From Spirulina sp034932185 (lineage in GTDB: Bacteria; Cyanobacteriota; Cyanobacteriia; Cyanobacteriales; Spirulinaceae): a stretch of 64,000 bases of DNA. The notes under the pieces were generated by a model. That model had not been told where the DNA came from. It searched no databases and was given only the letters and a program-made list of their open reading frames with translations. The position numbers and the translations under genes are program-made. The stretch's first letter is position 1, and every line of letters starts with the position of its first letter. Positions 44,918-54,743 of the stretch are shown here, one piece after another. The stretch is taken from contig NZ_JAYGHW010000001.1 in NCBI RefSeq assembly GCF_034932185.1, positions 96,816 through 160,815 of the forward strand. The letters run 5' to 3'.

Positions 44918-47900
44918 ATGAATTTGAGAGGATTTGCGGGTTTAGGTTGCTGCTTTTGGCTGTTGACGTTGGGCAATGCCTATGGACAATCGATCACCGT
45001 TGCCCCCGATGGCACAGGCACAATCCTGGATCAACATGGCCAAATCTGGCAAATTCAAGGCGGGAGCTTATCCCGTGATGGCCAGAATTTGTTCCATAGT
45101 TTTGAGCGGTTTAACCTCAGCGCGGGGGAAGTGGCCCAGTTTTGGAGCAATCCCGCCATTGTGAATATTTTGGGGCGCGTGGTGGGGGGGGATGTCTCCC
45201 AAATTAATGGCTTAATGCAGGTGGTGGGCAGTGGGGCGAATTTATATTTGCTCAATCCGGCGGGGATTATTTTTGGCCCCAATGCTCGCCTTGATGTGGG
45301 GGGGAGTTTTTTCGCGACGACGGGCGATCGCCTCGGCTTTGGTACAGGGTTTTTCAATGCCACGGGCCCCAACGATTACGCCCAATTGGTGGGAACCCCC
45401 AACCACTTCAGTTTCCTCACCGATCAACCCGCCGCCATCCTCAATCAGGGGACGCTCACCGCACCGGGTCAGGTGGGTTTAATTGCCGGATCAGTCCTTA
45501 ATACCGGAGCAATCACCGCCGGCCAAGGTTTAACCCTCGCCGCCGTCGGGGAAAACCACGTCCGCCTCTCCCAAGGGGGAATGTTGCTCACCGTGGACTT
45601 GCCCGCTGAAGCAGTGGCGCGGGGGTTTACGCCCTTGGAGTTACCGGGGTTATTAACCGGCGGGATGCAATTAGCCGGGCGGATTGCTGCGCCCCAGATT
45701 GACCTGATCGCTACAGGTGAGCTTACCGTTGCCGATCCCCGTCAGGTGATCACCGCTGATGGACTCTTTGGCCCCCGCGTTACCCGTTGGGGGAGCGGCC
45801 CCTTGGGCTATACCTTCATTGATAGCCGGGTCAAGGATTATCACAGCCTGCTCTATGGGGGAGTAGCGGGGACGATTAGCCAGGTGATTGGCCGGGATCA
45901 GGAAGGGTTAGAGGCGATCGCCCTCGCCTTGGGAGCAGCGGCGCAGCCGGTGGCGGCAGTGAATTTGGTCGCAGAAGGCAATCAGGGCCATTTCCTGTTA
46001 GGTCGTACCTTGGTAACAGCAAATACCGTGGCCCAACATCAGGACACCCTCAGCAATTGGGGGGCGAATTTAGCAGCGGGGGCGGATATTCTGATTTACA
46101 GTTGCTTTACGGCCTTGGGGACAGTGGGGGAGGCGTTATTGGGGGCCATTTCCCAAGCCACGGGCGCAGATGTAGCGGGATCGACCAATATCACCGGCGA
46201 TCACGCCACCCTAGGGGGGGATTGGGTTTTGGAAGCCCAAACCGGAGCCATTGAAGCCCTAACGCCTTTTAATGCCAACGTTCTTGAACAATATCAAGGC
46301 ACATTAGCCACCTATTTAGTCAATCCGGGCGATATTTCTAATACCGGCTCCGGCTTTACCGGCGGCCTCACCTGGGCCGTTCAACAAGCCAATCTTAATC
46401 CCGATTTTGACACGATCATTTTAGCCACCAATAGCCGTTACGAATTTACAACCTTCTTTGATACCGGTGGCTTCAGTGCCACGGGCAACTCTGCCCTCCC
46501 TGCATTAACCGGGAGCTTGGAAATTCAAGGCAATAATGCCACCTTGGCCCGGGCCGCCACCGCCACGAATCAGTTTCGCATCCTCCAAATTGATGGCACT
46601 GTCACCTTAACCAATCTCACCATTGAGGGCGGGAATAGTGGCAATCCGGGAGCGGGAATTCTCAATACCAATAGCGGCAACACAGTGCTGCGTAATCTTG
46701 CCGTGCAAAATAACCGATCTTTAAATACCGCTGGGGGTATTAGCAATGAGGGGATTTTAACGCTGCAAAATAGCACTGTTCGCAACAATACCGCTGACTC
46801 CAGAGCGGGCGGCATTGATAATCGACCGGGTGGAACGCTGACGGTAATCAACAGTGAGATTTCTGGTAATGAAAGCTTAGTCACCTTTGGCGGAGCGGGC
46901 GGTGGCTTAAGCAACTATGGGACGGCAACGGTGCAAAATAGCATCGTGAGTAATAATCGCAGTACGGGGGCTTCCGGTGGGGGGATTACCAACGATGGCA
47001 CGATCAATATCATTGGCACAACGGTACAGGGTAACATCAGCGGCAATTATGGCGGGGGATTGTTCAACCGCACCAATGCCACATTGATCAACAGTACCGT
47101 TCAACAAAATGCTACCGGTAATGAGGGGGGCGGCATTGGCAATTTCCAAAATTTAACCCTGGTGAATAGTACTGTGAGCGGTAATGTTGCCCCTAATTAT
47201 GATGGGATCGCCAGTCGGTTCGCCGTGGCCAACACCACGCTACAGGATAGTACAATCAGCGGTAGCACAGCATTTCGAGATTTACGGGTGTTTGGCGATG
47301 TGCAAATTTGGGGGAGTGAGTTTGATCTGGATGGTGTGGGGGTATCCGGTACGGGAAATCTTCAGATTGCCCCCCTCAACCCCAACCAAGGGATGTTCAT
47401 CGGTGGGAGCCAAAATAATACCCCTGCCTTGGATATTACCAGCACAGAATTAAGCCTGTTTAACGATGGTTTGAACCGGATCACCTTCGGTCGCTCCGAT
47501 AGTACCGCACCCTTGACAATTACTGGTGCTACAGCGGTGCGTGATCCTCTCACGCTCCTCAGTGGTCAAGCAGTGGCTATCAATAACACCATTCAAACCC
47601 AAGGCAATGCCTTAACCATCCAAGCCGGAACGACGATCAACGCCACCGGAACCATTAACACGTTTAGCAGTGGTGGCGGCGGCGCGGTGACGTTGACCGC
47701 ACCGGGAGAGATTGCGTTCCGCAATGTGATTGCTGCCGGGGCTAGTGGCAGCGGCGGCGCGGTGACAATCACCAGTGCCGGGGGGTCAATTACCACCAAC
47801 GGCCAAGGCCTGATGGATACCAGTTCCGGCACAGGCAACGGCGGAGCCGTCACCCTCACCGCTCCCCAAGGCATCCATACGGGCGCAATTTTCACTGAAT

Positions 47901-49630
47901 CCCTGACGGGCCAAGGGGGAGCAGTTCGCCTCGAAACTGCCAAAATGGTACGCCTGACGGGAACGGTTAGCAATAGCGCGTTTCAAGGGGGCAACTGGAG
48001 CATTGCCACCGCTGGCGGGGCTGGGGGGGGGACGGTGTTGATTCGTCATGGGGGGAAAGGGATGATTCCTTTTATCGTGGGCGATAGCACGATCAACGGC
48101 AGCGCGGGCGGCATTACCACCGGCACAGGGCCGGAACAAACAATTTTGCCCCTCAATAGCTACCGCTTCACCCATCGCCAAGCCGGGATCGAAATTACCC
48201 CCGATATTTTCCCCCCCAATTTCGCCACGATCCTTGCTGGCTCGACCCCCAACACCCAGGCGGGGGTTGATTTGTTTGATGATTTGGTGAATAACATTGG
48301 CGATCGCCTTGGTACGCGCACCACCTTCACCGAAAAAGGCTTCAATTGGGATGGCGAAGGCGGCGGCGATCTCGGTCGCCTTGAATTAGAACTACCCCGT
48401 TTAGATGAAGCCTTTGCCGCTCGGTTTGAAGAGCAGTTTGGCTCACAACTTGCCGCCCGACGGGGAAGCAACGGGGAAGAGGAAGAAGAATCCGAAGGGA
48501 CTTCCATCGCCTCGATGCGGGCCACCCTCAGCCGCATCCATGCCCAAACCGGCACAAACCCCGCCCTCATTTATGTGTTTAGCTATCCCCATCAGTTAGA
48601 GGTGGTGGTGGTCACGCCGGAAAATTACCTGATTCGCCGTGTTGTTCCAGAAGCGAATCAAGTTGCCCTCCAAATGGAGATCGGGCGGTTCAGCCGTGGG
48701 GTGAGCAACCCTCGCCTCCTTCAGAGCTATCGCCAACCCGCCCAACAACTCTACGATTGGTTGATTCGCCCCATCCATGCTGACCTGAAATCTCTCAATA
48801 TCGATACGTTGCTGTTTACCCTGGATGCGGGGCTGCGGACGATTCCTTTGGCGGCGCTTCACGATGGCGAAAACTTCCTGATCGAAGAATTCAGCCTTGG
48901 GCAAATCCCTAGCCTTAGCCTCACCAACAGCAGTTATCAACCCCTCCATCAAGCCCCCGTCGTGGCCATGGGGGCCTCCACCTTTGCCACCCACAACCCT
49001 TTACCCGCCGTACCTTTGGAGTTGGCCTTAATCACTCAAGATGGGGGGGCTACATTCCATAACGAAGCGTTTACCTTTGAGAACCTGCGGAATTACAGCC
49101 GCAACCAAGATTATCAAATTGTTCACCTCGCCACCCATGCGGATTTCCGCGATCGCCCCGATCAAGCCTATATTCAACTGTGGGATCGGGCGATCGGCTT
49201 TGAAGAACTCCGCCAACTGCAATGGTACACCGATCCTCAAATTGAACTCCTCGTTCTCAGTGCTTGCCGGACTGCCTTGGGGAGTCCAGAAGCAGAACTC
49301 GGCTTTGCCGGGTTGGCGGTGGGGGCGGGGGTCAAATCTGCCCTAGCTAGCCTATGGTATGTGAGCGATTTAGGCAGTTTAAGCTTAATGAATGAATTTT
49401 ATCGCCACCTGCGCGATCCTGAAGTGACGATCAAAGCCGAAGCCCTGCGCCGCGCTCAACTTTCCCTATTAGAGGGGCAAAAAACCATTGAGGGCAATGC
49501 TTTAGTGTTGCGCAGCGGGGGCAATCGCACCACCATCCCCCTCCCTCCTACTCTCACCCAAACCACCAACCCCGATTTAAATCATCCCTTCTATTGGAGT
49601 GCTTTTATGATGGTGGGCAGTCCCTGGTAA
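44918..49630 (+). CDS. Secreted TPS-DUF4347-beta-helix-CHAT protease
   Basis: 1570 residues. A signal peptide (MNLRGFAGLGCCFWLLTLGN) is followed by a two-partner-secretion (FHA-type) domain (about 25-200, with LYLLNPAGIIFGPNARLDVG), a DUF4347 domain (about 295-460, FIDSRVKDYHSLL), a long right-handed beta-helix of Asn/Thr-rich turns (about 465-1090), an Asp/Glu linker, and a C-terminal CHAT protease (about 1180-1570). The catalytic His is in HLATHADF (residue 1406) and Cys in VLSACRTALG (residue 1450). A protease carried on a two-partner-secreted filament would act outside the cell. No TpsB transporter gene is adjacent. The intact dyad suggests an active enzyme. Confidence 0.95.
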   Translation: MNLRGFAGLGCCFWLLTLGNAYGQSITVAPDGTGTILDQHGQIWQIQGGSLSRDGQNLFHSFERFNLSAGEVAQFWSNPAIVNILGRVVGGDVSQINGLMQVVGSGANLYLLNPAGIIFGPNARLDVGGSFFATTGDRLGFGTGFFNATGPNDYAQLVGTPNHFSFLTDQPAAILNQGTLTAPGQVGLIAGSVLNTGAITAGQGLTLAAVGENHVRLSQGGMLLTVDLPAEAVARGFTPLELPGLLTGGMQLAGRIAAPQIDLIATGELTVADPRQVITADGLFGPRVTRWGSGPLGYTFIDSRVKDYHSLLYGGVAGTISQVIGRDQEGLEAIALALGAAAQPVAAVNLVAEGNQGHFLLGRTLVTANTVAQHQDTLSNWGANLAAGADILIYSCFTALGTVGEALLGAISQATGADVAGSTNITGDHATLGGDWVLEAQTGAIEALTPFNANVLEQYQGTLATYLVNPGDISNTGSGFTGGLTWAVQQANLNPDFDTIILATNSRYEFTTFFDTGGFSATGNSALPALTGSLEIQGNNATLARAATATNQFRILQIDGTVTLTNLTIEGGNSGNPGAGILNTNSGNTVLRNLAVQNNRSLNTAGGISNEGILTLQNSTVRNNTADSRAGGIDNRPGGTLTVINSEISGNESLVTFGGAGGGLSNYGTATVQNSIVSNNRSTGASGGGITNDGTINIIGTTVQGNISGNYGGGLFNRTNATLINSTVQQNATGNEGGGIGNFQNLTLVNSTVSGNVAPNYDGIASRFAVANTTLQDSTISGSTAFRDLRVFGDVQIWGSEFDLDGVGVSGTGNLQIAPLNPNQGMFIGGSQNNTPALDITSTELSLFNDGLNRITFGRSDSTAPLTITGATAVRDPLTLLSGQAVAINNTIQTQGNALTIQAGTTINATGTINTFSSGGGGAVTLTAPGEIAFRNVIAAGASGSGGAVTITSAGGSITTNGQGLMDTSSGTGNGGAVTLTAPQGIHTGAIFTESLTGQGGAVRLETAKMVRLTGTVSNSAFQGGNWSIATAGGAGGGTVLIRHGGKGMIPFIVGDSTINGSAGGITTGTGPEQTILPLNSYRFTHRQAGIEITPDIFPPNFATILAGSTPNTQAGVDLFDDLVNNIGDRLGTRTTFTEKGFNWDGEGGGDLGRLELELPRLDEAFAARFEEQFGSQLAARRGSNGEEEEESEGTSIASMRATLSRIHAQTGTNPALIYVFSYPHQLEVVVVTPENYLIRRVVPEANQVALQMEIGRFSRGVSNPRLLQSYRQPAQQLYDWLIRPIHADLKSLNIDTLLFTLDAGLRTIPLAALHDGENFLIEEFSLGQIPSLSLTNSSYQPLHQAPVVAMGASTFATHNPLPAVPLELALITQDGGATFHNEAFTFENLRNYSRNQDYQIVHLATHADFRDRPDQAYIQLWDRAIGFEELRQLQWYTDPQIELLVLSACRTALGSPEAELGFAGLAVGAGVKSALASLWYVSDLGSLSLMNEFYRHLRDPEVTIKAEALRRAQLSLLEGQKTIEGNALVLRSGGNRTTIPLPPTLTQTTNPDLNHPFYWSAFMMVGSPW

Positions 49631-49637
49631 AGACAAA

Positions 49638-49688
49638 GGGGCGAAAAATTGGGGCGAAAAATTGGGGCGAAAAATTTTTCGCCCCTAC
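49638..49688. repeat. Three 13-bp tandem units plus palindrome arm
   Basis: GGGGCGAAAAATT repeated three times, then TTTCGCCCCTAC. It looks like the dispersed palindrome with its left arm amplified. It lies 8 bp after the CHAT stop and may act as a terminator. Confidence 0.85.
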
Positions 49689-49702
49689 AGACCCATTGAT
49701 CA

Positions 49703-50812
49703 TTACTTACTTTTTTGTTGGTTTTTCGCCTGCTCAATGGCAATCTCTTTAAGGGCATCAAAGGAATTGCGGTTAGATGTTCCCTCAATTGCCTTCACCG
49801 CCAAATCTTGCACCTGTTTCAATGCAGATTCCAACTGTTGCCCCAGATTGTGTAAACGGGTTTCTTGGAGTTGAATCGTTTGCTCTAAACCCTGAATGCG
49901 TAAGGCATAATTGCGTTTCTCCCCTTCAATTTCCTTCTCCCGTAAATCGTGGCGCACCTTCGCCTGATAAACCCCAATACGATAACCCTCCTCTTGGCCT
50001 TCTTTTTTCTTCTGCTCTACATTGGCATCAAAAACAGTAACCTTTTCCTTCGCTTCTTGATGGGCTTTTTCCTGTTGGGCGATCGCCTTCTCCCGCTCCT
50101 CCCAAGCCTTTTCCTGTGAGCTTTTAATTTCAGCTAACTCTTGATAACGCTGTTTTTTCTCCTGCTCATACTCTTCTTGGGCTAACTGCCGCTCAAGGTG
50201 TAAACTATACTCATGTTCCGTCGCATCACGCTTTTGAGTAACTTCATAGTTACTATCTCGTTCCGCAACAGCATCATTATGCAATTCCTGCTCTTTTTGC
50301 CAAGCATGACAGGCCGCCTGTAACTCTTGATCGAGGGTTTCTTGTTGCCCATTCAGTTCTTCAGAAAATGCTTTACTACTGGTTTCATAATCAGCAATCA
50401 ATGTTGCTAACGTGTTTTCACCAATCTCAGACAATTCGTGCAATTCTGTTAACTGTTCCTGTTCTTCGGTAACAGCATTCTGAATTTCAGCCAGGGTCGA
50501 AGCCTCTTTAATCAGATGCTCAGAAAGAGAACTCACGGCACTCCCGAAACCTACTTGTAAGGTTTCGAGATCTTTGAGAATTAAGTTAATATCAGACTTG
50601 GCTTGTTGGGTGGATGTCATGGCCGGTTTTTGCGGTTGAGGGGAAGCGGGTGGAGCGGGTGGAGTAACAGGCGTAGGATTAAGGGGAGGGGTTTGGCTTT
50701 GTTTTTGGAGTTGTTGAACCTGAGCTTCTAGAGTAGATTTCTCTTGATTGAGTTCCTCAAAAGCCTCGAGAATTTCAGCTTTAGTGCTTTTGGCTGTTAC
50801 TTTTTTAACCAT
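49703..50812 (-). CDS. Coiled-coil protein, paralogue A
   Basis: 369 residues, almost all helical. A Lys-rich start (MVKKVTAKSTKAEILEAFEE) and a Pro-rich linker (PLNPTPVTPPAPPASPQPQ, about 43-61) are followed by a conserved segment (LKDLETLQVGFGSAVSSLSE, about 80-99) and a coiled coil of Glu, Gln and Lys residues to the end. It has no membrane segment or enzyme motif. The conserved segment also appears in the neighbour at 51076. The pair may polymerise or bridge other proteins; function is unknown to me. Confidence 0.75.
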   Translation of the reverse strand: MVKKVTAKSTKAEILEAFEELNQEKSTLEAQVQQLQKQSQTPPLNPTPVTPPAPPASPQPQKPAMTSTQQAKSDINLILKDLETLQVGFGSAVSSLSEHLIKEASTLAEIQNAVTEEQEQLTELHELSEIGENTLATLIADYETSSKAFSEELNGQQETLDQELQAACHAWQKEQELHNDAVAERDSNYEVTQKRDATEHEYSLHLERQLAQEEYEQEKKQRYQELAEIKSSQEKAWEEREKAIAQQEKAHQEAKEKVTVFDANVEQKKKEGQEEGYRIGVYQAKVRHDLREKEIEGEKRNYALRIQGLEQTIQLQETRLHNLGQQLESALKQVQDLAVKAIEGTSNRNSFDALKEIAIEQAKNQQKSK

Positions 50813-51075
50813 GGGAATTCCTCGCTAAGAAGTGGAATGAAAAATGCTCAAAAACCCAAGCTATGGCAATCTTGAATGATCTGTGAAATTGACTAATCCT
50901 CTCTCCCAACTGGGATTGGGGGTGAGGGCTTATTTTTCAATTGATTTAGGATCGCACTAGATGATCAAGCTGGTTTTAGGGAGATGCGTGATTAGTTTGG
51001 ACTGTGGACTTTCGCCTAATCCTTCCCCAATGTGGCAGCACTGGGTTTTGCTGTTATCAATCAAAACTGTCACCC

Positions 51076-52056
51076 TTAACCTTTCGTAGCCTCTGCACTT
51101 TGAAAAGCACGCATCGCCAAAGTCTGCGCTTGGGTTGTAGCTGTTTGCAATTGGGTAGTTAACTCTGCAATTTGTTCTAATTGACGCTGAATTGTTGCCT
51201 CAATTGCCGTGATTTTGAATTCATAGCCCTGTTTTTCAGATTCCCATTCTTTTTCTAAGAGATCAGATTTAACCTTGGCCTCACGCTCGGCTTTTTTAAT
51301 CGCCTCTCCCTTTGCATCATTGTAAGCCTGTTTAAGGGCTTCTTCAAATCCCGCAATTTTTGCTTCATTGGCGACAAATTCGGCTTGATTCGCAGTCAAA
51401 ACTTGCTCCCGTTCTTGCCAATCTTTATCTTTTTCGCGGCTTAACTCCTGTAACATCCGCTCTTGCAGCCGCCTCGCTTGTTCATACTCATCCAACTCAA
51501 TTTTACGCTGCTGTTGAATTTGATAGGTATAATCCTCTTGACTTTGTTCGCGATCTTTAACAATTTGGGCGGCTTCTTCTTCAACACGAAGGGTAAATTC
51601 TGCCTGTTCTTTTTCCCAAAGTTTGCGGGTTTGGCTGATTTCCTTGGCGAGGGCTTCCCGTTGAGTTTGGGCTTCTTCCGTTAAAGTCCTGAGTTGGCTT
51701 TGATGCTCTTGGCGCAAAATGTATAGGGCATCGGCAACGATCCGCACTTGGCGTAGCTGTTGTAAGTTGTCTTGCTCAACCAAGATGGCGCGTTTTAGCT
51801 CGTCAAGTTTGCCGGATTCACGGGCTAACCGTTGGGCTAATTCGGTGATGGCACTGCCGAAGTTAAGCTGGAGGGTGGCCATGCCATTGACGATGCTATC
51901 AACGGTGTAGGTGGCGGCTTGGGTGAGGAGTTCTTGATTTTTGGCTTTTTCGGCTTCTTCCTCCTTGGTGGCAATTTGGGAGGCGGTTTGTTTATGTTGG
52001 GTGAGCAGTTGCTGAAATTGAGCAAGAATTTGTGTTTTGCTGCTGGGTGTGTTCAT
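51076..52056 (-). CDS. Coiled-coil protein, paralogue B
   Basis: 326 residues. Same plan as the gene at 49703: a short head (MNTPSSKTQILAQFQQLLTQ), the shared block (MATLQLNFGSAITELAQRLA, about 59-78) and a long coiled coil (LQQLRQVRIVADALYILRQE onward). It lacks the proline linker. The two genes lie in tandem on the minus strand, 263 bp apart, and probably arose by duplication. A role in a filament or cell-envelope scaffold is a guess. Confidence 0.75.
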   Translation of the reverse strand: MNTPSSKTQILAQFQQLLTQHKQTASQIATKEEEAEKAKNQELLTQAATYTVDSIVNGMATLQLNFGSAITELAQRLARESGKLDELKRAILVEQDNLQQLRQVRIVADALYILRQEHQSQLRTLTEEAQTQREALAKEISQTRKLWEKEQAEFTLRVEEEAAQIVKDREQSQEDYTYQIQQQRKIELDEYEQARRLQERMLQELSREKDKDWQEREQVLTANQAEFVANEAKIAGFEEALKQAYNDAKGEAIKKAEREAKVKSDLLEKEWESEKQGYEFKITAIEATIQRQLEQIAELTTQLQTATTQAQTLAMRAFQSAEATKG

Positions 52057-52383
52057 AAATTTAAATACAGTAGTGTTTTGCGGACTTTCGTCCGTTCCCT
52101 AGGGAGAGTGACGGCTCTTCAAGGGTGATGTTTGATGACTGGGTAAAGGCTGTAAACGCATTGCCATTGAGCCTTAAGGGGTAATGGTGCAATGAATGTT
52201 TTCAGTATATCGCAAATTCTGAGAATTTACAGTACATTCTTACGCTTTTTGCCGATGGGGGCTGGGTTTGGCCAGGCTTGACGATGGGGGCGCGGGTCAA
52301 GGGGCGAGTTTTCTAGGGGTGGAGGGACGGAGGCGATCGCCCCCTTCCTGTTAAGATTTATGTCCTTTCTGAATCCAAGGGGG
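52057..52383. other. Intergenic region
   Basis: A hairpin CGGAC-TTTC-GTCCG lies near 52080-52093 between two minus-strand genes. A similar TGGACTTTCG string occurs near 51005-51014. No gene was seen. Confidence 0.5.
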
Positions 52384-53094
52384 TTACTCCCCCGCATCAA
52401 AGCGATAGCCAAAACCCCGAATTGTTTTAATCATCGAAGGTTGGGAGGGGTCGGCTTCAATTTTTTTGCGAATCTGGCCAATATGCACATCCACCACCCG
52501 CTGATCGCCAATGGCGGATTCATCATAATCCCAGACTTCGCTAATCAACTGAGCACGGCTGAGGGCCTTGTTGGGGTTTTTTGCTAAAAAATAAAGCAGA
52601 TCAAATTCTAGGGTGGTGAAGGGAACCAAGTTGCCGTTCACCTGTACCTGTCGCTGAAGGGGATCAATACTCAGGTGGTTGAAGGTGAGCAGCAGTTGCT
52701 CCATGGGGGGAGTGACAGTGCGGGTGCGTTTGAGGAGAGCATTCACCCGCCATTCTAATTCTTGGAGGGCAAAGGGCTTGGTGAGATAGTCATCGGCTCC
52801 TTTCTCAAAGCCGATGGCCTTATCTTCGGTGTCGGTGCGACTGGTGAGCATTAATACAAAAACATCAGTCCGTTTTTGCATTTCCTCGCAAAGGTTATAC
52901 CCCAGGGCATCGGGAAGATTGACATCTAAAATTACCAAAGAGGGGTTAAATCGCCCAAAGAGTTCTAAGGCAGACTTCCCATCGGCCGCTGCTTCGACTT
53001 GATAATCTTTCTGACGGAGGAAACGATACACCAGATTACGAATGGCTGGGTCGTCATCCACGACGAGAATCTTGGTGGTGGGGTCGGTCGCCAT
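52384..53094 (-). CDS. OmpR/PhoB-family response regulator
   Basis: 236 residues. A receiver (KILVVDDDPAIRNLVYRFLR, phosphorylated Asp in LVILDVNLPD, Lys in LTKPF) is joined to a winged-helix DNA-binding domain (PFTTLEFDLLYFLAKNPNKA, then RVVDVHIGQIRKKIE and GFGYRF). It will bind promoter DNA when phosphorylated. It differs from the RpaA, RpaB and NblR sequences I recall, so I give no gene name. No kinase gene is adjacent; the hybrid kinase at 1272 is far away. Confidence 0.93.
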   Translation of the reverse strand: MATDPTTKILVVDDDPAIRNLVYRFLRQKDYQVEAAADGKSALELFGRFNPSLVILDVNLPDALGYNLCEEMQKRTDVFVLMLTSRTDTEDKAIGFEKGADDYLTKPFALQELEWRVNALLKRTRTVTPPMEQLLLTFNHLSIDPLQRQVQVNGNLVPFTTLEFDLLYFLAKNPNKALSRAQLISEVWDYDESAIGDQRVVDVHIGQIRKKIEADPSQPSMIKTIRGFGYRFDAGE

Positions 53095-53368
53095 AGTTAC
53101 TCTTTAGGAAAATTCAAACACACCGATTTAGCATTATTCTGGAGTTCACACTATGAGTGTACTCAGAATTCACCCTAAATCATGGATGAGGCGAAAAATT
53201 GACATCCTCTCCGCCAGCGGACTGGGGCGATCGCGCCTGGATTGTCGCAGATTGAGGCAGTTCGGGCTACACTACGAAAAAGTCAACGCTGGACGCTTCC
53301 AGTGTAGAACGATACTGTCTCGCCGGAAGTGGTCGGCCGGCCCAACCGATCTCAGAGGTATCCCAACA

Positions 53369-53992
53369 GTGAGTGAGCAAAATCCCTATCAAACCCTTGG
53401 GGTGACAACAGAGTCTTCCTTTGAAGAAATCCAGACGGCTCGCAATCGTTTGAGTCAAGAACAGGGCGGCGATCGTCAGGCAGTTGACCGGATTGAAGCA
53501 GCCTATGATGCTATCATCATGGATCGCCTCAAACTGCGTCAAGAAGGCAAAATCAAAGTCCCCGATGGTATCCGCTTTCCGAAGCCCCCCGTGGCCCCTA
53601 CGCCCGTGGCAACGGGGACAACTTCCCCCTCCTTGGGTTGGCTCCAAGACTACTTGGATACACCAGGCCAAGGGGATATTCTTTGGCCGGCGGTGGTGTT
53701 TGGGGTGGGGGTTGGTTTGGTGCTTTTGGCCCAATCGGCCAAAGACCCCATTTTGGCGCTGGTCTTGACCTTTGCCTTGGGGGCGAATATTTACTTCTTG
53801 GTGCGCAAGGAAAAACGCTTTGGGCGATCGCTCTTGATCTCCTTCCTGGGCTTGGTGCTGGGGGTGGGGATTGGGACGGTGTTGGTCAATTTAAGCGGTG
53901 TCCCTTTGGGCAATGGCGGATTGTCAGCACCCCAGGTGGTGAATATCGTCACGCTGATTCTGTTTTGGCTGTCCAGTAGCTTTTTACGTTAG
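53369..53992 (+). CDS. CPP1-like (DUF3353) membrane protein
   Basis: 207 residues from GTG at 53369 (SEQNPYQTLGVTTESS...); the frame upstream has no ATG with a convincing start. The N-terminus is a J-domain-like fold without HPD (YQTLGVTTESSFEEIQTARN, AAYDAIIMDRLKLRQEGKIK). Three or more membrane helices follow (about 105 to the end). The plant homologue, CPP1, stabilises protochlorophyllide oxidoreductase and binds membranes. A role in pigment-enzyme folding here is an inference. The stop overlaps the HAD gene by 4 bp. Confidence 0.88.
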   Translation: MSEQNPYQTLGVTTESSFEEIQTARNRLSQEQGGDRQAVDRIEAAYDAIIMDRLKLRQEGKIKVPDGIRFPKPPVAPTPVATGTTSPSLGWLQDYLDTPGQGDILWPAVVFGVGVGLVLLAQSAKDPILALVLTFALGANIYFLVRKEKRFGRSLLISFLGLVLGVGIGTVLVNLSGVPLGNGGLSAPQVVNIVTLILFWLSSSFLR

Positions 53993-54687
53993 GAACGGCT
54001 AATGGAAACGGGGGGACAGAGGATTTCTAAGGCGGCGGCGAGGTCGGGAACGATGCGGTCGGGGTAGTAACTGGCGAGGCGATCGCGGTTGCGAATCCCC
54101 GACAATACGCCAATCACCGGGATCTTGTGGGTCTGGGCGGCGACAATATCCGCCTCGGTATCCCCAATCATCCAAGTTTTGCGAGCCGGGGGGAGTGTGG
54201 CAAGGGCTTGCGCCATGAGCAGGGTTTTATCATTGACATCGCCGGTTTTATGGTAGTCGTTGCCAATGCAATACCGTTGGGCGGGGGGGAAAAAGCGCTC
54301 TAGGTTGTAGCGTTGGAGGGGGGCGGCTAACTCCCGCTCGCGGCGCATGGTGAGGATGGCTAGATCAATACCGCAGGCTTGGAGGGTTTCGAGGGCGGCG
54401 ATCGCCTTCGGGACGGGGCGGTCATGGATTAAATAGGGGACTTGATGCACCAATTCCCGGCGCAGGTGGGCAAAACGCCGCGCCTGGTCGCGATCCAAAC
54501 CGGAACGGCGGCCAATTTCCCGCTCTGGAATTTGGGCCCGTTTACAGTCCCAAAACTCTGCCTTGGAAAGCACTGTCAACGGTTGATCTGGGGTTTTGGT
54601 GCGCCCTAGGCAAATTTGGTACACATGGTAATACCGCGCAGATACATCCATGATCGGGCCGTCGAAATCGGTGATCAGCCTTAGCAT
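53989..54687 (-). CDS. HAD-family hydrolase (phosphatase)
   Basis: 232 residues. LITDFDGPIMDVSARYYHV is the DxD motif I of HAD phosphatases, LAILTMRRERELA is motif II, and DTEADIVAAQTHKIPVIGV is motif IV. The cap domain lies between residues 15 and 110. These enzymes dephosphorylate small metabolites such as phosphoglycolate or nucleotides; the exact substrate cannot be read. The stop codons of this gene and the CPP1-like gene overlap by 4 bp. Confidence 0.88.
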   Translation of the reverse strand: MLRLITDFDGPIMDVSARYYHVYQICLGRTKTPDQPLTVLSKAEFWDCKRAQIPEREIGRRSGLDRDQARRFAHLRRELVHQVPYLIHDRPVPKAIAALETLQACGIDLAILTMRRERELAAPLQRYNLERFFPPAQRYCIGNDYHKTGDVNDKTLLMAQALATLPPARKTWMIGDTEADIVAAQTHKIPVIGVLSGIRNRDRLASYYPDRIVPDLAAALEILCPPVSISRS

Positions 54688-54743
54688 TCTCGGTTATCAA
54701 TTCCGTGGAGGGGTTCTTTTAAGTTTTATAACAGAATGTGACC

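Noticed and set aside
46570..46914. Frame antisense to the beta-helix part of the secreted CHAT protein
   Set aside because: Repetitive mirror of the repeat-rich sense strand.
53153..53368. Longer start for the CPP1-like protein
   Set aside because: The extra 72 residues have no resemblance to the family; the GTG at 53369 fits the usual N-terminus.
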